DNA of 64,000 nt, taken from the NCBI GenBank assembly GCA_025174535.1, contig JALBUN010000034.1, positions 33,501-97,500 of the forward strand, in the 5' to 3' direction. Both the position numbers and the translations under genes were made by a program. This DNA comes from Cantharellus purpuraceus. Its lineage: Eukaryota; Basidiomycota; Agaricomycetes; Cantharellales; Hydnaceae. Below are positions 11,010-21,681 of the stretch, piece after piece. Under the pieces are notes generated by a model, which worked only from the letters and a program-made list of their open reading frames with translations, was not told the origin of the DNA and did not search any database. The first letter of the stretch is position 1; every line of letters begins with the position of its first letter.

Positions 11010-11559
11010 AATTCAGCATTGAAGCCCTTTTTGAGGACTTCTTGTCTCAAAGGTTCACACATTGCAGTCACAAACCTCTTCCTGAATGTGTATGCATCTG
11101 GCAGCATTATCATGCAACACACATACTTATCTAGGTTGTTCATTAATTTGTGAACGGTCCTTTGACTCTGCATTACAGAGTCAAACTTATTTGACACATG
11201 ATGATGTATCAGCGTGTGTAGGAATCTACACTGCAATCCTTGGATTGCAGTTTCCAGGGTCCAGTCTTGAACTATCCTGTTGTAGTGTTCTACATTTCTG
11301 CAGAACCATTCCTGGGCCTCGCCTTTAAGGTGAGTACCTAAGTACAATAGTTGAAACTTTGTACTTGATGGCCCAAGAAGATTATTCATCTTCAGCCATT
11401 GTAGCATCCCTGCTACAAAGATCTTGAACTCTTCAAGATCTGCACCTCCTGAGTATTGCTCAGGGGGTGACACCTTTATGCCAGCTTTGGCAAGTACAGA
11501 CTTCTCTGGGTCTGTATCTTTGTTATCAACTATGGCTACTTGTACCATGCAAGTAATGC
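11010..11559 (-). pseudogene. Gyp2 gag core (retrotransposon gag domain)
   Basis: This is an open minus-strand frame of about 180 codons with the Ty3/gypsy capsid pattern: ISPPEQYSGG-like entry (KVSPPEQYSGGADLEEF), YLGTHLKGEAQEWF in the middle, then DSVMQSQRTVHKL and FVTAMCEPLRQEVLKKGFNA. It would form the virus-like particle shell. It is the best preserved part of Gyp2. Its 5' neighbour lies at 21682, because Gyp1 (TSD TGTCA) is inserted at 11564/11565. The coding sequence is packed with perfect hairpins at 11161-11185, 11230-11251, 11377-11393, 11399-11418, 11419-11441 and 11448-11464. Confidence 0.85.
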
Positions 11560-11564
11560 TGTCA

Positions 11565-12089
11565 TGTTACGCACTAGGTCCGATTGGGGGTCAGAGATTG
11601 GGTTGGAGTTTGGGTTGGAGGTTGGGTTGGAGTCGGAGCACATCGTGGGAGTTGGGATGGACTTGGCTTCAGCTTATGTGCTGCGCCCTCACTAATACCA
11701 GTGTCCGAGATTTCAGAGACGGAGTATGACTTAGAGAGTTAGGATCAGACTTAGGAACTAGGCGTGATTCGATATTCGAACTGGGGAATGAAGTCACCAG
11801 TTGGGCAACTTAAATACATATTTTGAAATCTAATAATAATTACTCCGGTGATGGGTCTCTGAGGCCGACGGCCTTACATGAGTATGTCTGAGTCTGATGG
11901 GGATGGGTGTCTGGGTTCCTATGGTGATGCTGATGCATCAATTGGAACCGGAGATGGATGGGCGGAATCAGCAGTGACGATCAGACAGGGAGATGGAGAC
12001 AGTGGTTTCCAAATGGAGTATAGATTTCATGTGCGGGGATCTGAGTGGATCGGATGGGGATCTGGACGTTAATGAATATAGTCATAACA
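11565..12089 (-). repeat. Gyp1 3' LTR (LTR-C)
   Basis: 525 bp, TGTTACGCACTAGG...AGTCATAACA on the + strand. It is nearly identical to the 5' LTR at 21155 and carries the purine tract just inside it, as expected for the 3' LTR of a minus-strand element. Confidence 0.92.
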
Positions 12090-12191
12090 GTATCTCCCCA
12101 TTTAAGGCCGAGCCCCTGAGGCCTCATGTCTGTGGATTGAATAGGTGAGACGGTTGGGTGCAGTCAGAGTTATACTGGGGGTCTGGAGACA

Positions 12192-12198
12192 TATAAAA
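12192..12198 (+). promoter_or_regulatory. TATA-like box of the antisense gene
   Basis: TATAAAA lies 33 bases upstream of the ATG at 12231. This spacing suits a start at 12231 rather than the in-frame ATG at 12207, which is only 9 bases downstream of the box. Confidence 0.45.
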
Positions 12199-12230
12199 GG
12201 AGGGGCATGATTGAGGTCTTATCCTCAACG

Positions 12231-12627
12231 ATGTCAAACCCTTTGGCAAGCATGAGTGTGGCTGAGCTTGAGCAGCTGCTCTTGGCCCGACGGAAAGAAG
12301 AGGAGGAGGAGTGGAAACGGAAAGAGGAAGAGGAAGCAGAATGGAGACGGAAGAAGGAGGAGGTGGTGGAACGGAGACAGAAGGAGGAGGAGGAGGCGGA
12401 ACGGAGACGGAAGGAGGAGGAGGAGGTGGAATGGAGACGGAAGGAGGAGGAGGAGGCGGAATGGAGATGGAAGGAGGAGGAGGAGGCAGAATGGAGACGG
12501 AAGGAGGAGGAGGAGGCAGAATGGAGACGGAAGGAGGAGGAGGAGGCGGAATGGAGATGGAAGGAGGAGGAGGAGGCAGAATGGAGACAGAAGGAGGAGG
12601 AGGCAAAAGCCAAGAGAGCTCGCAGGG
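12231..12627 (+). pseudogene. Gyp1 antisense gene, part 1: N-terminal coiled coil
   Basis: It encodes MSNPLASMSVAELEQLLLAR followed by about 110 residues of tandem RRKEEEEAEW/RWKEEEEAEW units, a strongly predicted charged helix or coiled coil. An in-frame ATG at 12207 would add eight residues. The frame is open up to 12627, where an LTR-A (TSD CAGGG) splits the codon region KAKRAR/VKELAA; part 2 starts at 14083. The gene runs opposite to gag-pol in the same element. Its molecular role is unknown. Confidence 0.8.
12300..12605 (+). repeat. Minisatellite within the antisense gene
   Basis: About ten units of 30 bp (GGAAGGAGGAGGAGGAGGCG plus GAATGGAGA-type ends) encode ten-residue Glu-rich helix repeats. 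All are in frame. Unit number differs from the paralogue at 1750-2030. Confidence 0.8.
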
Positions 12628-14082
12628 TGTATGGGAACTGGTTTTCCCTTAAAAAGATCTTGTTTAAAGTCCCAAAACTGTACAATTTCGCTTCATGGCC
12701 TTAAAATATCAGCATATATCTGCTGCTTTCTCTTGATTCAGGGCCATTCAAATATTCTCTATTTTTTCATATTTTTTTGGGAATTTTCCATGCAGAAATG
12801 AGTCTACAAACTTATTGTTCTGCTGGGCGAAGTTTTGGGACCCACATGGACCCACAAACCTTCGCAGATGTCAGCAGCCTCAAAGTCAGCCGGAGTCACC
12901 CGGACAACTGACTCATTGTCGATCACATGACTCATTTCAATCTCCGACTCAATCTGGTCACCACTGCCAGTAAATGCTCAATATCTTCGCAACCACTGCA
13001 CCTCCTGACTCCATTTTCAGTGGAGAGTTCAATAGAAGCCATGCCTACCCATAGCTGTGCTAATCAGCCTGGGAAACGAAGTATTGACCGAGTTATTTGA
13101 GTAATGGTGACTCATGCAATGACTCCTGCCATGACTCATGCTATGACTCCTTCCATGACTCATACCATGACTCCTGTGATTACTCATACTATGACTCCTG
13201 CTCTGAGTCACACTATGACTCCATCCATGACTCATGCCATGAGTCAGAGCAAATCCAAGCAGCTCATTGGCTAGGAAACTTCCACCCCCTTCTCACATAT
13301 TCCACTAGCTTCCAGTAGTTTCCATCTATTAATAGGTAGAAGTTTCCAGTAGTATTAGTCAGCTCCTGTAAATACAATATAAAAGGAGCCCATTCTGCCT
13401 CTGAATAAATAACCATTTTTCTACCCCATCATTTGCACATCAGTGTGACTAGAGTGACATACAGTGTCATCCTCTATATCTCAGTAACTGTTGATTGTCC
13501 AGTTCAAGGGTCGCTTACAGTTGTGTAACTGTATTCGATTGCACTCGAAGTAGTGATTGTCCTGCTTTGGGCGTGAGTGTAGTATCTACCTCGCGTGACT
13601 ACGAATCTACAGGGTGAGATTGTCTGTCGATAGTCCTGCCATTAGTGCTCTTGTTTAAGTTACTAGTGTGTACTGCCTTTGCAGAGCATTAGAATCTTGA
13701 ACTCGTGTGAAGCAGTTGCTAGACTACTTCACACATCGCTGTTACCCGCTTCAGAGTGTCACTGGTTGGACGGTTGGATTCATCCACCTACTTCCTCTAG
13801 CCTCTAAGTGCATTCCCCTCTTTTTGGAATATCTGGACCCCTAAGCGTCCGTGAACTCTAGACTCTGGAAGTCTTATTCATTCCCTACTGCTAAGAAACG
13901 TATTACCTTCCTGCGTATCGTCTGCATTGACCATTACAACGGATTGTAACCAAAGTACAAACGTTAAATCGTTTCTGGAGTTGTGCTGCAGTAGGATTTG
14001 ATATTCTTCTCAGCTGTTCATTCACGGAATTGTGGTGATTTAGAGTTTGCCCTAACACCATAATTTTGCGGGTTCCAAAACA
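12628..14082 (+). mobile_element. LTR-A solo copy (1455 bp) inside the antisense gene
   Basis: Termini TGTATGGGAACTGG and GGTTCCAAAACA, perfect TSD CAGGG at 12623-12627 and 14083-14087. The empty site is preserved in the paralogue on the minus strand near 1733. It retains many CpGs, so it is one of the younger copies. A TATA-like AATATAAAAGG is near 13376. Confidence 0.93.
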
Positions 14083-14705
14083 CAGGGTAAAAGAACTTGC
14101 GGCAGTGATGGAGGCCATGAGACTGAAGGAAGGGGAGGAGCAGGCGCACGAGCTAGAGGCTGCCATGGAGGTAGAGGAGGAGGTGACCAGGGCAGGGGGA
14201 ACCAGCCACCCAGGAAGTCCGAGTGTGCCAATACGGACAGGGGCTCCAGAAGTCACCATTATTTCCGTTACGTGGTCAGAGACAACTCACCCGACAACTG
14301 TCACTGCGGTTGACTTGCTGTTACGTCCATGGGTACGGCCATTGTTTGGGTTGGATGTGGCTGAGGAAGATGAAGCGGCGGAGGCAGAGAGAGTGGAGGT
14401 GGAGGCAGACCCTGATGCCAATATGGAGCTCGACACAAATGCGGAACCCGAGGTGGGTGTGGATGTCGGAACAGATGTGGAGCCGGATCCAACTTTGAAT
14501 TGTTACGAGGAAATGGCTTGGGTAGCCACAGTCAAGGCTCATAAAAGAGTGTGACCACCAAGAAAAACCTTGACGTCGCGGTCTTTTCATTGAAGGTGTA
14601 CCTGAGTGTGGATATGGAGAAGCAGGAGGTGGATTGGAGGGTCATATGGTGTAAGGCGGAGAGTCGCGTTTTGGCGACCCATAAGAAGGAGCTGCATGTT
14701 GCTAG
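14083..14705 (+). pseudogene. Gyp1 antisense gene, part 2: acidic middle region
   Basis: It continues VKELAAVMEAMRLKEGEEQ, an acidic stretch with ADPDANMELDTNAEPEVGVD, and NCYEEMAWVA. Near 14550 about 14 bases found in the paralogue (encoding roughly ELYAA) are missing, which creates a stop and shifts the frame to TTKKNLDVAVFSLKVYLSVD. The segment ends ATHKKELHVAR, where MITE copy 3 is inserted. Confidence 0.8.
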
Positions 14706-15268
14706 ACGCTTGTTCAGAAATACAACAAATACGTATATACAACCTATTTTCCTCAAATTTTATACAATACACTTCAATTCAAACTTATTTTCATATTTCA
14801 ACATGATTCTCAAATTTTACACAATATACTAGATTAAAACATATTGTGATATTTTGGCATAATTCTCAAAAATAATTGTTTTTTCCCCATTTAGTGGTGG
14901 CAACTCTCTTGAAGGAACATCCAAATATCATTGATTCTTTCTTATACAATACTTGTAACATAATTTGAACTATCTTTAATCCCCACCTGGTATTTGTATA
15001 TCTAAATACCCTATATAATACCAATTATATTAATACAGACATTCCTATTATATCCATGTAAATGATTATGTTCATCTCAACCAAATATCTCATCTTTTAA
15101 AGTTTATTAAAATATAGAATATATGTTTATATTTATGAAAATTTCACACATCTGAAATCTTTCAAGATATCCAAATTATAACTCCCTGGCTTTATGTATC
15201 ATTGAAATTCTGATGTATATCTCATATACATCAGAATATTGTATACTGACATGATTCCGAACAAGCGT
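14706..15268 (+). mobile_element. MITE copy 3 (563 bp)
   Basis: Inverted repeats ACGCTTGTTCAGAA and TTCCGAACAAGCGT, flanked by GCTAG (14701-14705) and CCTAG (15269-15273). The uninterrupted paralogue at 1104-1112 reads CACTAGGTC on its coding strand, which confirms a single target copy before insertion and a 5-bp TSD with one later change. Confidence 0.9.
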
Positions 15269-16018
15269 CCTAGGTCAGTGATCCAGCTTTGCAAGCGCAA
15301 GATGGAGAAGGCAGCAGCAGAACAGCAGGACAAGGAGGAGGAGAGGGAACATTTGGAGGCCGCAGCGAGAACGGGCGGACCACCCAAGGCTCTGGCTCCA
15401 ACGGAGCCATTTGGCAGACCTGGCGTAACTTGCGACTTATGTTGTGATGCGGGTGTGGAGTGCATGTGGCCTACCGGCCCAACTTGCTGACTTTGGTCCT
15501 GCGATCATTGTCAGGGTCAGAAAGGAGGGTGTAGGATCAATGGGAAGTTTGATCCCCGGAGTCGGAGTGTCAAGCCCCGACTAGTGGTACAAGGAGGGGC
15601 AGAGAAAGAATCAGAAGGTCATCCAACCAAAAAGAGGCAGACGGAGATGGGTGCTGTGGCAGCTGGGGGTAGTGGCGTCGGATCAGAAGGGGCAACGACC
15701 GGTGCAGGTACTGGGTGCATCTCTGCACCCAATAGCACCGTGGGCCAGCTTATCAGGCTGGTTAACCTGCAGTCAGAGCACCTCCAGCGGATGGAGGGGT
15801 TGCTAGTGGGCTTGGTGAAAATGATGAAATGGAAGGAGGTTCTGGAGGGTCGTTGGACAGCTGAGTTACATCAGTTGCGGAAGTTCATGGCCCTGTTGGA
15901 CGAGGATTCGGACATGGGAGATGAGAAGGATTGGGTGTCAGATGTAGAGAGTGATGAGGAGTTGGAGATGGAGCCTGAGGTAGATAAGGGAAAGGGGAAA
16001 AGGAAATGTGATGTATAA
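15269..16018 (+). pseudogene. Gyp1 antisense gene, part 3: six-cysteine motif and C terminus
   Basis: It reads SVIQLCKRKMEKAAAEQQ, then at about 15430-15533 CDLCCDAGVECMWPTG, then SCDHCQGQKGGC. The spacing CX2CX6CX12CX2CX6C equals that of fungal Zn2Cys6 binuclear clusters (family rule CX2CX6CX5-12CX2CX6-8C). A TGA interrupts the loop between the two halves. Then come a basic linker, a probable helix (LVNLQSEHLQRMEGLLVGLV) and an acidic tail ending KGKRKCDV, stop at 16018. DNA or nucleic-acid binding is inference from spacing only. Confidence 0.75.
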
Positions 16019-16149
16019 AATAAAAATGAAAATGATTATAAATTTTGGAGCGGAGAAAAATGAGGCGGAGTGATTCCTTTGGAGCTTTTTGGGCAGGCAT
16101 GTAGTTTCCCTTGACTTGTAATAAAATGGTGATGTGAAATAATAGAATT

Positions 16150-19100
16150 AGCATTAGTAATTGAACTTAAAGATTCATAAGGGGGCCAGGTTTGTCTGGA
16201 TAAGCGGAGTGAAAGTCGGAGACAGATTCAGATGTGTGATCGAGTTTGGACACAGAGATCCATGAGGACTCTTCATCGGTGCCTTCGTACCCAGTCCATT
16301 TGACTAAGTACTGGAGCTTGCACTTGTATCAACAGTCAAGTCCAGGATCTCAGAGATCTCATATTTGTTGTCTCCTTCGATGATGATCAGGGGAGGTGGG
16401 GGTTGCATGTGACTGGAGATCTCATTCGTGGTAGTGGGTTCGAGCATTGATATATGGAAGACCGGATGAACTGCTCAGAAGTGGTCCAGGAGGTGGAGGG
16501 TGAAGGACCTGCTGCCTGCACAAGCAATGACCTCATAAGGACCTAAGTACTTCTCAGAGAGTTTCTTTGATGGGCGGGTGGTCCGGAAGTGTTTGGCCTT
16601 AACGAATACTTTGTCTCCAATTTGCAGGTTCAGAGCCAGAATGTGGTGTCGGTCTGCGGAGACTTGATATTGTTTCTGGGCATCGGAGATGGTCTCTTGG
16701 AGATGTTGGTGTAGTTCATTGAGGTCGGTTACGAATTGGTGGGCTTTGGTGGAGGCAAGTTCTTTCTCAGATGGTAGCCTTTATTAGCAAGAATGGAGAG
16801 ATGCCAGTAGTCACGTTCAGAGCGTTGTTGTAGGCAAACTCTGTGATCGGAAGTAGATCAGCCCAGTTGTCTTGTTGATAGTTACAATAGACTCAGAGAT
16901 ATTGTTCCAGGGACTGATTCATTTGTTCCATTTGTCCATCTCCTTCAGGATGGTATCCAGAGGTGAAGTGAAGTTTCATGTCAAGAGCCTTTCCTAGTGT
17001 GCAGAAGAAGGAGGACACGAACTCTGAGCCCCGATCGGATGTGACATGCGATGGGACTCCGTGTTTAGAGAATATGTGGAGAACGAACAATTTGGCTAGC
17101 GAGGTGGAGGTGATGGTGTCATGCGTCAGAATGAATAGTGACTGTTTGGTGAACCTGTCAACAATCACAAGTATGGTGTCGTATCCGAGTGATGGGGGGA
17201 GCTTCTCTATGAAATCCATGGAGATGGAGTTCCATGGTTGCTCTGGGATCGGAAGTTGCTTAAGCGTTCTGTAGGGTTTGTGCCTTTGCGATTTTGAGCA
17301 CATACATGTGGTGCAGGAGTTACAGTAGTGTTGAATGTATTCCCGCATTTTTGGCCATACATAGTCTCATTGGATTAATCCTTGTGTGTGATTTTGCCTG
17401 AAGTGGCCGGAGATTGGGTGATCATGATAATACTGCAAAACTCAGAGTCAGAGGCCGTTGGCGTCAGGGACGTATATCTGGTTGTTGTGTCGGAGGTGTC
17501 CTTCGGGGTCAAGTGCCCACTTTGGATCGGAAGGGTTGTCCAAGTGTTTCACTGCAACAGGATCAGATCGGAGAGATGAGCGGATGTTGGGGTGGAGTTG
17601 GTCAATGTCCATAATGGTGACAGCTTGGAGGGTGGGAGTCATGAGGGTGGATGCTTGTAGGGACGATGCCAGCTGCTCGTTGGTGAACACAGGACAAAAG
17701 TTGTGTGGGTTTACAGTGGCGTAGTCGCTATTCCCCTCTTTAGGGTAGACATCCCAGTGTCTAGTTAATGCATTGGGCTTTGCTCCGAGTCAACCAGGAT
17801 GGAAACAGATAATGAGATTGAACTGAGACAGGTATTCAGACCATCAGACTTGTCTCCAGGTGAGTAGTTTCATTGTGGAGAAGTATTCCAAGTTCTTGTG
17901 GTCGGTTATGACGTCCACCGGATCGGAGGGACCTTCAAGGTAGTGTCTCCATATCCGGAAGGCTTCATATATGGCAAGGAGTTCTTTGTCATGGACATCA
18001 TAGTTCAGTTTGGGGGGCGTAAATGTACGTGAGTGAAAAGTGATCAGGTGGACTTGTCCGTCATCTGGAGAGATGATGGACAGGATCACGGCAAGTGCAT
18101 AGTCAGAGGTGTCGGTCTCTAATAGGATAGGAACATCTGGAACCCAATGAGTCAGTATTGGAGCGGAAGTAAAGGCCTTCTTCAAGGTCTCAAAGCTCTG
18201 TCTACATTCATCAGTGAAATTCCATTGGGTACCCTTCCTAGTGAGTCGGGTGAGCGGAACGGTGATATCGGAGTAGCCGTGAATGAAGCGGCACTAGAAG
18301 TTGGTGAACCCTAGGAAGGACTGTATGTCCTTGATTTTCCAGGGTTCTGGCCATTCCTGTATGGCTTTGATTTTGTCATCAGACATTGTCAATCCTGTCA
18401 GGGAGAGGATATACCCTAGGTATTCAACCAAGTTGGAGTGGAATTCGCGTTTGTCAGCACAGGTGAAGAGGCCATGCTTTCAGAGACGTCAGAGTACCTC
18501 TCAGACATGTGTCCGATGTTCTTCTTCATTGTCTGAATATACCAGAATGTCGTCTAAGTAAATGAGGATGGTCACATCGAGGAGGTCGGCAAAGGTATCA
18601 TTCATGAACCTCTGGAAGGTGGCCAGCACATTGGTTAGTCCGAAGGGCATGACGCACCACTCGAAAGATCCATATCATGTGCGGAAGGTCGTTTTCCATT
18701 CGTCACCTTCTTGGATGCGGACTAGATGGTAGGCATGTTGGAGATCTATTTTGGAATAGATCTTAGCCTTTTGAGGACTCTCAAGTAGGTCCGCGGTGCA
18801 GGGTATCGGGTATCGGTCTTTCTTGGTGATCTTGTTAAGTCCACAGAAGTCGACGCATAGATGGAGTGATCTGTCTTTTTTGCAGACAAATAGGACCGGA
18901 GCTCCATGAGGAGATAGGGATGGGCAGATGAAGCCCATGGCCAAGTTCTCATCTATGAATGTTCGGAGAGCCAGTAGCTCTTTTTGGGATAGCAAGTAAA
19001 TAGGGCCAAGTGGAGGGGTGGAGTTGTCATCCAGTTTGATCTTGAGATCGTATGGTCAGTGTTCCGCTAGAGAGTCAGCTTTAGACTTGCTGAACATGTC

Positions 19101-19990
19101 AGTGAACTCATGATACTCCTTGGGAACCATAGAGAGGTCCGGTGGAGTTGATCGGGTGGAACGAGTGGCAAGGAATATTGGATCAGAGAGGTGGACCTGG
19201 AATGTGTGAGAGCCATCCAGTTTGCTTAGTCTGGCGAAGACCATAGCGTCCACCATCAATATAAATGGAGGGGTAGACGGAGTATCTATCAGAGCGGAGT
19301 CAGCAGAGGCGGAAGATAATTTCACACCTATAGTTGCTGGTGACGTCAGGGATGACACAGCCTGTGCTGGAGAATGGAATGTGATATGGCCCAATGCCCA
19401 GTCAATCAACGGATTGTAGTGGGTGAGCCAGTTATGTCCAAGAACCACAGAACAGCTGGAGTCAAGCGGAGTAACATAGAATGTAAGGGTCTGGATTTCT
19501 CTGACAGAAAAACGGATAGACAGATCTATAGCTCGTGAAATAACAGCATTAGTAGTGCCATCATAATTGGAGTGGTATCGGAGTTATGGTGTATGTATGG
19601 AGTTTATGTAAATCGGAAAAAAAGGAATTGAGGAAACAGTGAGTAGAACCGGAGTCAATTAACACTTGAATAGCAGTATCAGGAATGGAGTCAGAGTGGA
19701 TGAGGAGGGTAAGGGAGTCGGAGTGGACGAGGAGGGTAAGGGAGTCAGAGTGGATGAGGAGGGTAAGGGAGTCGGAGTGGACGAGGAGGGTAAGGGAGTC
19801 AGAGTGGATGAGGAGGGTAAGGGAGTCGGAGTGGACGAGGAGGGTAAGGGAGTCAGAGTGGATGAGGAGGGTAAGGGAGTCGGAGTGGGAAAGAGCGGAT
19901 GCGTTCAGGCAGACCTTGCCTGTTGTATGGGGAGTACCAATGCAGCCCTCAGCCCGTACGGAGGCTATAGGACTGCTTACTATTTTTTTT
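16150..19990 (-). pseudogene. Gyp1 pol: protease, RT, RNase H, integrase, chromodomain
   Basis: Minus strand, in order: protease with VLIDSGSTHCFLNS (about 19620-19670); RT with fingers [20 protein letters not shown] and catalytic YLDDI (about 18560); RNase H (LLETDTSDYALA, with ITDHKNLEYF); zinc-binding and core integrase (YCNSCTTCMCSKSQ; DFIEKLPPS; TSDRGSEFVS); and a C-terminal chromodomain (LQYLVKWTGYEGTDEESSW, 16270-16325), which defines chromoviruses and can target chromatin. Several frames are closed by TGA where relatives have Arg (for example before YGSFEW and WSEYL), consistent with CGA to TGA change. A small deletion near 19560 shifts the frame after the protease, and the chromodomain has another shift. 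Confidence 0.9.
19680..19905 (-). repeat. 27-bp tandem repeat (8 units) upstream of protease
   Basis: Alternating units GGAGTCAGAGTGGATGAGGA and GGAGTCGGAGTGGACGAGGA (each plus GGGTAAG) give a 54-bp higher-order period. In the pol frame they encode about eight copies of the nonapeptide HSDSLTLLV/I, ending just before the DSG protease motif. Array length is probably variable between copies. Confidence 0.85.
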
Positions 19991-21122
19991 GGTCCATCGC
20001 TTTAGCGTCGGACTTGTCCGTTGTGGCGTTGGCGGTGTGGCCCTTTGCCTTTGCTGCAGATGAGGTTGCCTTGTTGCAATCCTTGGCTTGGTGACCAGGC
20101 TTTCCACAGAACAGACAGAGGTTGTTGTCCATGCGGCGCTGGCGTTCCTGCTGGGTGAGTTTTCCATCCTTTCCCAGCTTGGTGGAGAGGTCCGGAGTAC
20201 CCTTGCAAGCTCTGGAGTTATTGCTGGTGCCGGAATTGTTCTGACTGGAACCAGAAGTGGCAGCGTTACCAGTGTTTGACTTCTGGCCTGAGTTGGCAGT
20301 GGCCCGCTTATCGGAGCCCTTGTTGGACTTTGGGGTCTTGTCCGATGATTTGTCTGATTTGTTATTAGCCGAGTTCTCACGGGAGACCTCAGATTGACGT
20401 TCCCAATAACGGGTGTCGATGGATTGGGCGAGCTTGCAGAGGGTAGACAAAGTATCCGGCTTACCGACGTGTGATATCTCGTCCTTGATGCGGGATGGGA
20501 GTCCGACATAAAATTGGCATCGGAGTGTGGCGTCACCCCATTGGACTTTTGGAGCTAGCTGCTGGAAACTCACAATGTATTTTGCGATTTTGTGATTTTC
20601 CTTCATCCAAAGTTGATCGAGTTCATTCTCGGCATTGGCCTCGGGGTTATAAGGACCAAAAGTGGTCCGAAGTTTGGAGATGAAGTCGGAGTAGTCCTCT
20701 GACCATATTGGGTCATTGGAGTCGTCCATGAGTGCTGGCTCAAAGTAGTCCAGTGCGGTGCCCTTGAGATAGGACATGGCGAAGGTGACCTTCGCCCGAT
20801 CGGATGTGAATGCATCGGGGCGGTCATAGAAATTCAACTGGCATTGCACCAAGAACGGCTGGAGCCTTCGTGGATCGGAGCCATCGAATGGATCAGGTTC
20901 TCGGACCTTGGTCTGGGACTTAGGGGCTTGTGGGTTACGGATGCTGCTAGCGAGCAGGGAGATGGCTTGTGCCAGATTTGGAGAGGGCGGGGTGTCGTCT
21001 TCTTCATTGACAGCCTCTATGTGGTCCATTGGTTCTTCGACGACCTCGGGAATGGTGTCGATGCTGGGGGTGGGCACCTCGATGGTTCGTGCGTGTTCGG
21101 AATTGGCAGTGGATCATGGCAT
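19980..21122 (-). CDS. Gyp1 gag polyprotein
   Basis: This is the capsid/nucleocapsid protein of Gyp1. A near-intact frame of about 380 codons has the gypsy capsid pattern (DPFDGSDPRRLQPFLVQCQL, AKVTFAMSYLKGTALDYFEP, PYNPEANAENELDQLWM), a Ser/Asn/Lys-rich linker and one CCHC knuckle, CLFCGKPGHQAKDC (about 20085-20130). The ATG at 21122 fits the family start, but codon 3 is TGA (probably former CGA), so initiation would have to occur further in. The frame ends TAG right after an A8 run (19983-19990 on +), where a -1 shift enters the pol frame. The shadow frame on the opposite strand is not a gene. Confidence 0.88.
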
Positions 21123-21154
21123 TAGTAGGAGTGAGTGTGGCAGTTCGAATATAC

Positions 21155-21681
21155 TGTTACGCACTAGGTCCGATTGGGGGTTGGAGATTGGGTTGGAGTT
21201 CAGGTCGGAGGTTGGGTCAGAGTTGGAGCACGTCGTGGGGGTCAGGATGGACTTGGCTTCAGCTTATGTGCTGCACCCTCACTAATACCGGTGTCCGAGA
21301 TTTCAGAGACAGAGTATGACTTAGAGAGTTAGGATCGGACTTAGGAACTAGGTGTGATTCAATATTCAAACTGGGGAATGAAGTCCCCAGTCGGGCAACT
21401 TAAATACATATTTTGAAATCTAATAATAATTACTCCGGTGATGGGTCTCCGAGGCCGATGGCCTCGCATGAGTATGTCCGAGTCCGATGGGGATGGATGT
21501 CCAGATTCCTATGGTGATGCTGATGCATCAATTGGAACCGGAGATGGATGGGCGGAATCAGCAGTGACGATCAGACAGGGAGATGGAGACGGTGGTTTCC
21601 AAATGGAGTATAGATTTCATATGCGTGGGGATCTGAGTGGATCGGACGGGGATCTGGACGTTAATGAATATAGTCATAACA
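21155..21681 (-). repeat. Gyp1 5' LTR (LTR-C)
   Basis: 527 bp. On the minus strand it runs TGTTATGACTATATTC...GTGCGTAACA, followed by GTATATTCGAACTGCCA. No classical TGG-type tRNA primer site abuts it, so the priming mode is unclear. Confidence 0.92.

Larger units (their letters stand above)
11565..21681 (-). mobile_element. Gyp1: full-length Ty3/gypsy chromovirus with an antisense gene
   Basis: Two LTR-C copies in the same orientation (11565-12089 and 21155-21681) bound the element, and a perfect TSD TGTCA lies at 11560-11564 and 21682-21686. On the minus strand, 5' to 3', it holds LTR, gag, protease, reverse transcriptase, RNase H, integrase and chromodomain, then an oppositely directed gene, a purine-rich tract (GGGGAGATAC, 12090-12099) and the 3' LTR. 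The total is 10,117 bp, of which about 2.03 kb is a later LTR-A and a later MITE. The element is inserted in the gag of the older Gyp2. Confidence 0.92.

Noticed and set aside
12311..12652. Gly-rich frame with GGGGGGTE repeats
   Set aside because: Alternate frame of the GGAGGA minisatellite; homology to the paralogue supports the Glu-rich frame.
21139..21154. GTTCGAA near the Gyp1 LTR as part of a tRNA gene or tRNA primer site
   Set aside because: No cloverleaf can be built around it, and the TGG expected for a primer site is not at the LTR edge in the sense orientation.
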